A stretch of DNA of 64,000 nt, taken from Planoprotostelium fungivorum (taxonomy: Eukaryota; Evosea; Variosea; Cavosteliida; Cavosteliaceae). The DNA is taken from positions 1 through 64,000 of the forward strand of contig MDYQ01000093.1 in NCBI GenBank assembly GCA_003024175.1, in the 5' to 3' direction. Below are positions 58,577 to 64,000 of the stretch, piece after piece. The notes under the pieces were generated by a model that was given only the letters and a program-made list of their open reading frames with translations, was not told the DNA's origin and did no database searches. Position 1 is the first letter of the stretch. Every line of letters begins with the position of its first letter. Both the position numbers and the translations under genes were made by a program.

Positions 58577-59204
58577 ATGAAAGTACTCTTACTCACCATG
58601 GGCCTCGCCTTCTGCTTAGTCTCAGCCGGCAGCTTCAAAGCCGAAGGACCTGAGGGTGCCGTTTCTTACAAATCAGACGAGGTCTCTCGCATCCTGGCCA
58701 TCGCCAGCATCTTGAAGGGAGCTCAAAACGATGCTGATGATCGTGGACTTCTGTCTGACATCAACATCATCGGAAATTTCATCGGAGGAAAGAAGAACAG
58801 AATCGACGCCATCAACGACTTCGGTGGAGACTTCTCCGGTGGGAACGCGTACGTACGTTACGTCGGTACTTACGGTGACAGGTTACGGACAGAAGAAGAG
58901 ATCTTTCGACGACATCTTCGGCAGAACCGGAACCGATTTCTCTGACTTCTCTCTCGTCGACATCGTCTACGGACTCGTCACCCCCCACACCTACAGACAA
59001 TCTTCCCCCTTCGGTGAGACATCTTCACGATCACCTCATCATCGACTCACATGATGCATAGATAACCTGAAGAGATACGCCGTCGCCACTCAGGACTTCT
59101 CTCTCTTGAGAGATCTCAACGTCATCGGTAACTTCATCGGAGGAAAGGAGAACAGAATCGACGCCATCAACGGATACAAGGGCATCGGCTCCGGAGCTTT
59201 CTGA
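58577..59204 (+). CDS. secreted protein with internal duplication (IIGNFIGGK repeat)
   Basis: A signal peptide MKVLLLTMGLAFCLVSAG precedes a mature part of about 140 residues. It contains LLSDINIIGNFIGGKKNRID AIND at about residue 55 and LLRDLNVIGNFIGGKENRID AING near the end, two copies of one 24-residue motif separated by about 60 residues (KKRSFDDIFGRTGTDFSDFS, DIVYGLVTPHTYRQ). It ends YKGIGSGAF. No cysteines apart from the signal peptide. Three exons with 43-nt and 43-nt-class introns. Not recognised; a secreted effector, adhesive or antimicrobial role is possible but unsupported. Confidence 0.85.
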
Positions 59205-59248
59205 ACATCACAATAGATTACACACGACAATTCATCTTCAGAGTGTCT

Positions 59249-60935
59249 TTATTCTTCACGTTGAACGTCCGAATGATAGTGGAGGAGACTGTTTATGGCA
59301 CGAATGATTTGAGAGGGTTGACGGAAGGGTACGTAATGATCCGTACCATCGGGCAATCGTATGAGTTGGACATTTCCTTCCGTCATTGACGTGACGTGCC
59401 GCAATTTCTGATGTCCTCCTCCTGCTTCATCCATCAACGTTACGACCAGCATCACTGTCTCACCCTTCCAATAGTCATCGGAGGCCAAGAAAACGACATC
59501 AGCTTTACTCTTCTTCTTCTCTGACTCCAATGTCTTCATTCTGTCGAGGCTGTGATTGAGAGCGCACAGCTCGCGGTAGGCAGTGTTGGGGAAGTGGCTG
59601 CTCGATGTGGTGGAGATGATCGATTCGGTTGTGACCTGATGGAGGTGAGATTGATGACGTCATATGACGTATCACCGATTGGGGTGGAAATCCAGCCTCG
59701 AAGGGTAGCACGGAAGCGAGAAGACGAGACACACCGAAAGGTGATAAGAATCTAAATTATCATGATCATGGTTGGTGTTGATGATGATCATATCATCATG
59801 ATTGGTATGATGATGATGATGATCATGATCATCGATGACGACGAGATGGTGCACCTCAATAGATTGAAAGCGATCTTCCCGGCTCGTATTCCATCCTCCA
59901 AATTCCTAGAATCGTAATCCTCCGAGGTCATCGTGTCGATCATGATCAATCCCTTGATGTCTCCGGGGTGATACAGATCGTAAGCTTGTCCAACCAATCC
60001 ACCTTTCTTTGTCATTCAGATCTTCTCCATCTCTCACACCGTAAGACCAACCGACATAGATGTACGGTGGTGGTATTCCAGCAGAGTTCAACAGGTGATG
60101 CAATTCGTTCACGTGATTCTTGCTGTGATGGAGTGAGAGTTCACACATCGATGATGTGATGTCGATTTGACATCGATGTGATGTCGATTTACGATGGAAG
60201 ATCACATCACGATGTCTCACATGTGTCTGGGTGTGCCGCTCGTGTGGCTCCATCCGTATCCAACTCTGTCATAAGTACAGATTCGATGTGATGACACGTT
60301 CATCATCATCGATAAGGTGAACATCCACGATGTCGATGAGAAGGGCATACCACTATCCATGATGATCGTCTCTTCACCTTGATGACTCCCATGCGTGCAG
60401 TTCAGATGCATGCGAACGGTGTACTGTCGATCGTTGATATCCCGTGTAAATGTTTGTCATCAGCATCTCACCGGTGGAGAGGGTGGAGGAGGCTCGACGG
60501 TGAAGTGATAGAGGATGCCAGGAGGTGGATGCAGCGTGATGTCGTTGGTCTCCTCGTAATATTGGTATGACATCAGGACGAAGAGGATGACGGTTAGATG
60601 GCACGTGAATCGAGTGCAACTGGAGAAAATGAGGTCCATGGAGAGCCGTGAGCCGTGATCTCACGAGATGGAAGAGCGTTGGAGGAGATTGATCGGATGA
60701 TGTCCGTGAGATTGATAGATGATGTAGGCATTGATGGCTGCGATGGGAATGGAGAGAAAGAGTAAGGTCTTCCACCTGAATGCGTCTCAGATGGTTTAGA
60801 AGATGGAGATTACCTCTCGTGAGCGCTCTGAAGGCTCTCGTCGAGAGAGAGGCTCCAATTCGTACCCGAATATGTTATGCAAACAGATGCTATAATTCCA
60901 AACAGAACACCTGGATGGTATTTGAGCTCGTCCAT
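59249..60935 (-). CDS. membrane-anchored alpha/beta hydrolase
   Basis: The N-terminus MDELKYHPGVLFGIIASVCI and two more spans (KTLLFLSIPIAAINAYIIYQ, FTCHLTVILFVLMSYQYYEE) anchor it. The hydrolase core reads HQGEETIIMDSGMPFSSTSW, RICTYDRVGYGWSHTS, PPYIYVGWSYGGLVGQAYDL with the nucleophile Ser in GWSYG, GLIMIDTMTSEDYDSR, a DEAGGGHQKLRHVTS region and TDHYVPFRQPSQIIRAINS with the catalytic His. About 450 residues, ten exons. Probably a lipid or ester hydrolase at an internal membrane; substrate unknown. Its 3' end is 44 bp from the secreted-repeat gene. Confidence 0.85.
59758..59835 (+). repeat. GATGATCATGATC-rich low-complexity intron
   Basis: An intron of the alpha/beta hydrolase gene composed almost wholly of TGATGATCATGATCATC-like words. 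Similar sequence fills long introns elsewhere (2780-2925, 34785-34875, 49900-50060). Confidence 0.6.
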
Positions 60936-61234
60936 TATTCTCTTCGTGTTTATGCATCACCTGTAGGAACTGCATACACTCTCGGTACATTCACACCACA
61001 GTATCGCCGAGAGACGTGATGCATTACGACACCCACCAAGGATGCGAACATCAACGTCCTCCAGATCATCTCGAAGGGATGTTCATGTTGGGATTCAAGT
61101 TGTGCAGCTTTGGAGTCAGACATTATTCGTGGTGCTCATTGGTTGCTGCAACACCGACCTGTCAAGTCCCTGCAGGACAAAAAAATGCGATTTCGCGTTC
61201 ACATTTTCTCGAGGACAGGAAGAAGAGGAGCAGC

Positions 61235-62161
61235 ATGAGCAAAGACACTCGCAAGGCGAACGCTAAGAGGATCATCGGCCTGGTCACGGTCCTTCTGTCC
61301 ACCATCATTCTCGCTCTGATGCTTGCCGCATTCTTTACACCTTGGTACGGCTACAGTTCGAATAACACTGAAGAGATGTTTGGAGGCACGGTGAGATCTC
61401 CAATGATCCGTCAGATCTTGCATCCATTTTGTTCCCAAGATGATTCTGATGTTCTCACAGCGACCGGCGAACGGTGGCGCTCAGACCACTTGGGATGACG
61501 TAGGCGAGCCTCACTTGTGGAATCTGTACCTGATTACGCTGGTCATCCAGTGCTTCTCCATTTTGATCGCAGCGATGAATCTAATCTTTGTCGTGAGCGC
61601 CGTATTTCTCTCCAAGGTGATACACTCTTTCATCGTGATTGAATCATCTCAATCGACACAGGTCAGCTTCAGACTCAATCTCATGATGAAGGTCGTGCGT
61701 CCCAAATTAAGAAGAGGATCTGCCGTTCTCCTCTTCCTTCTATCTGCCCTTCTGATCCTAGAGGTTTGTTCTCATCATTTGTCCTCTTGATGATTCATTC
61801 ACACCTCCAACGAGTGATCCTCCTCCCCAGGTGTCCTATTATACAGCCAAGCACCAACCCATGTACGCCGTAGACAATCGAATGACCTGTCCGATCAACG
61901 AGAAGACAGGTGGTGACCCCAGCAACAATCCAAATGCAGTGTGTTACAAATTCAACGTGAGACGATCATCTTCGTCATCATCGTATGATATGACGACACA
62001 ACATGAGATGTTGAAATGTAAGATAGAACGGAGACGCCTGGGGGCCCAGAGCTGGATGGAAATGCATCGTATCAGCCACGGTGATCACCATCGTGCAATT
62101 CTTACTGGGAGTTTATTGGGTTCTTGTGGCCAGTAAGACGGCAAAATACGTGCCCATTTAA
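61235..62161 (+). CDS. four-span membrane protein, uncharacterised
   Basis: MSKDTRKANAKRIIGLVTVL opens a cytosolic basic tail and span 1 (LVTVLLSTIILALMLAAFF). A first outer loop (TPWYGYSSNNTEEMFGGT, DDVGEPHLWN) leads to span 2 (LITLVIQCFSILIAAMNLIF), a short basic inner loop (MMKVVRPKLRRGS), span 3 (AVLLFLLSALLILEVSYYT), a second outer loop with two Cys (MTCPINEKTGGDP, NAVCYKFN) and span 4 (VITIVQFLLGVYWVLVASK), ending AKYVPI. Topology is tetraspanin/claudin-like, but no family signature such as CCG is present. Six exons. Confidence 0.8.
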
Positions 62162-62378
62162 GATGATCGATAAAGGGAGATATTGTACAGTCCCACATCT
62201 GATCTCAAGTATGGATGTCACGTGAGACTCTGTTACGACTCTATACCCTCCTCTCTGTATCATATGTTAGTAGATGATCTATAGAGGATGATCGTGACGG
62301 GTCATGACCAAAACGTGCACCGAAATTTCTGGGGTTTGACCTTTATTTAATTTACACACGGAACAGCAACATCACGAC

Positions 62379-63352
62379 ATGAACTCGAACGGGATCTTAT
62401 CCAACACAATCGACATCACCGTCGTTATCCTTCGGTTTCTCTTGAATGAGAATCCACATCACAAGAGTGAATCATTGAGGGAGGGACACTATGTACGGAT
62501 CAGAAGCACTTGCCGGCTATGGAGAGACATAGCTGATTCTACGTTTCGGTTTCACACAGATACGTTGGCTTTCCTTCGTGCTGTTCGATCAGGGAGTCCA
62601 CGAGCCACACTCTTCATGTTATCGAGATCTCATCCACCGGAGGAGATCCTATGCTATGCCGCACAGGAAGGAAATGCAGACGTGGTTCGAGTTCTGTTGA
62701 ATGATAAGAGTGGGCTGATGATGATATCATCACGATGTTGAGTACATCAGGAATCGATCCAACCGCTTACGATCAGTGGCCCATCAATATCGCCGCCAGC
62801 AAAGGTGAAGATGCTTCCACCTCTTCTCCACACCAACCATCTTCACAGGCCACACGGAAGTCGTTCGGCTCTTGTTATCCGATTCGAGGGTCAATCCTTC
62901 ATGCGAAGAACACATCGCCCTTCTAAGCGCGGTAAGAGGTGGACATCCAGAGATCGTTAGGCTGCTCCTCCAAGACGAGAGAGTGAATCCGAGTGTAAAT
63001 AACAATAGAGCCTTGCAGCTCGCAGCAGAGACGGGGAACAGAGAGATAGTCCAAATTCTATTATCTGATCCACGTGAGTGATTACGTCCCATCATCATTA
63101 GATCTCTTTATATATCTTGGAAATTCCATACGTCTGTCATCATCTAACGTCTCATGTTCATGATCATCAGAAAATCTGAATGAATCAGGTGTGGATCCCA
63201 CAGCCTTGGACAATTTGGCCATTCTCCGGGCCGTCGAGCTCGGGCACAACCAAATCGTCGACTTATTGATGTCAGACAAGAGGGTGTTGCTGCATCGACA
63301 ACCGCAGATCTTGATGGAGATCATGGGTGGCCTCATCTCAATCGCCCGATGA
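62379..63352 (+). CDS. ankyrin-repeat protein with F-box-like N-terminus
   Basis: MNSNGILSNTIDITVVILRF then VRIRSTCRLWRDIADSTFRF resembles an F-box/F-box-like start. Ankyrin-type repeats follow: EEILCYAAQEGNADVVRVLL, GIDPTAYDQWPINIAASKGH, VVRLLLSDSRVNPSCEEHIA, LLSAVRGGHPEIVRLLLQDE, RALQLAAETGNREIVQILLS, and ILRAVELGHNQIVDLLMSDK. It ends GGLISIAR. About 245 residues, four exons. Such proteins are a large, fast-expanding family in amoebae and usually act as E3 substrate adaptors or scaffolds. Dispersed repeat copy 3 lies just downstream. Confidence 0.8.
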
Positions 63353-63454
63353 ATATATGTCTATTGAGATCATCATCGTCAGATCTTCCTCATCACGCTC
63401 TCTTATCAAACATAACATAGAGAGTCAGTCGTTCTTGATGTAACTTTGCCTGAA

Positions 63455-63870
63455 GAATAATCTCGGAACTTTCCGCCATCCACTCCCACAATCCAATCGA
63501 TTGTACTGCTAGATCGTGTCCTCACGTGTACCAATGACCAGAACATCTTCTCGGCTTTATAAGCTTAGATCAAGTGTAGTATCTGTTCTATATCAGTTAG
63601 TCGCTGATATCTCTGGCAACGCCCAGAGTACCGACTAAGTGTATTTTTCTATCGGGCAGGAGGGCAAACACTGGAGCTTGCGAAGGTGCCTCTTGCAAGG
63701 ATGAGATCAGCATAGCACTGAGCTGAGTATCGTCCACCGTTTCTACAACACAAAAGATCAAATGATAAATCAATTGCGAAGAGCAATCTGAGATCTTCAA
63801 TCACCATGCTCTGCACTGGAGCGTAGACTTGATATTAAGTACTTGAAAGAAGTATCACACCAACTGCATC
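63455..63870 (-). repeat. dispersed gene-fragment repeat, copy 3
   Basis: Minus strand. It repeats the TGTGTTGTAG acceptor and the terminal exon ETVDDTQLSAMLISSLQEAP to ARDISD (stop at 63597) and the 3' flank with AAGCTTATAAAGCCGAGAAG. Its upstream side (about 63836-63868) also carries a short remnant similar to the last exon of the lipid-transfer gene (TTTCAAGTACTT region of 52470-52505), so the duplicated unit once included that gene's 3' end. Confidence 0.75.
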
Positions 63871-64000
63871 ACCGCTCAGCTCTCGACTGTAGCCAGTCCA
63901 TCACACCCAGACATGTGTGGTGGCTTCGGGGGCGATTCAAAACTTTGCCACATTCTGCTCATGAAAATAGAATCAATTCGGTTGAGAGGTGGACTATGTC

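Overview
This is a gene-dense eukaryotic chromosome segment. I support 36 protein-coding genes in 64 kb on both strands, often only 40-150 bp apart at convergent ends. Most genes are cut by many very short introns (mostly 35-65 nt, usually starting GTGAG/GTGA and ending CAG/TAG), use the standard code, and have short 3' ends in which AATAAA sometimes overlaps the stop codon. An Shk-type kinase with an SH2 domain, an Rh-type ammonia channel, an LRR receptor with a tyrosine-kinase-like domain, an Arp2/3 subunit and a transgelin-type calponin point to Amoebozoa. A protosteloid/variosean amoeba such as the Protostelium/Planoprotostelium group is my inference. No rRNA, tRNA, CRISPR or clear transposon was found. 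Exon-intron structures were spliced by eye, so terminal exons of the less conserved genes are approximate.

Layout. 0.2-10 kb: calponin/transgelin, carotenoid oxygenase, PH-kinase-SH2 (Shk) protein, ARPC3, secreted histidine acid phosphatase, one orphan. 10-20 kb: an orphan, a secreted and probably GPI-anchored intradiol-dioxygenase-like protein, a small ubiquitin-like protein with a Cys-rich tail, nucleoredoxin-like protein, an orphan, a WD40 protein, and gephyrin-type MogA-MoeA fusion. 20-33 kb: dispersed repeat copy 1, RPS6, a PflX-like radical-SAM protein, two small membrane proteins, a multi-pass receptor-like protein, a SulP-STAS-cNMP transporter, and a 100-residue homeodomain protein found only after splicing. 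33-42 kb: two head-to-head LRR receptors, one with a TK-like kinase and one with a non-kinase tail. 42-51 kb: TFIIE-beta, RPL22, a pseudokinase, an orphan, RNase H2 subunit C, Rh channel. 51-64 kb: repeat copy 2, a ceramide-1-phosphate-transfer-type GLTP protein, a C2-AGC kinase, a Cys/His-rich small protein, a putative nuclear zinc protein, a secreted protein with an internal duplication, a membrane alpha/beta hydrolase, a four-span membrane protein, an ankyrin protein, repeat copy 3.

How they fit together. The genes do not form one pathway; this is mostly housekeeping plus signalling. A candidate phosphotyrosine writer (LRR receptor kinase) and reader (Shk) share the window. The most unusual items are the ubiquitin-like protein ending in Gly-Gly plus a Cys-rich tail, the gene fragment present three times with its 3' flank, the recurrent CTACAACG/CGTTGTAG and TTTTATT-n-TTTTATT motifs in introns of unrelated genes (introner-like), and the paired LRR receptors.
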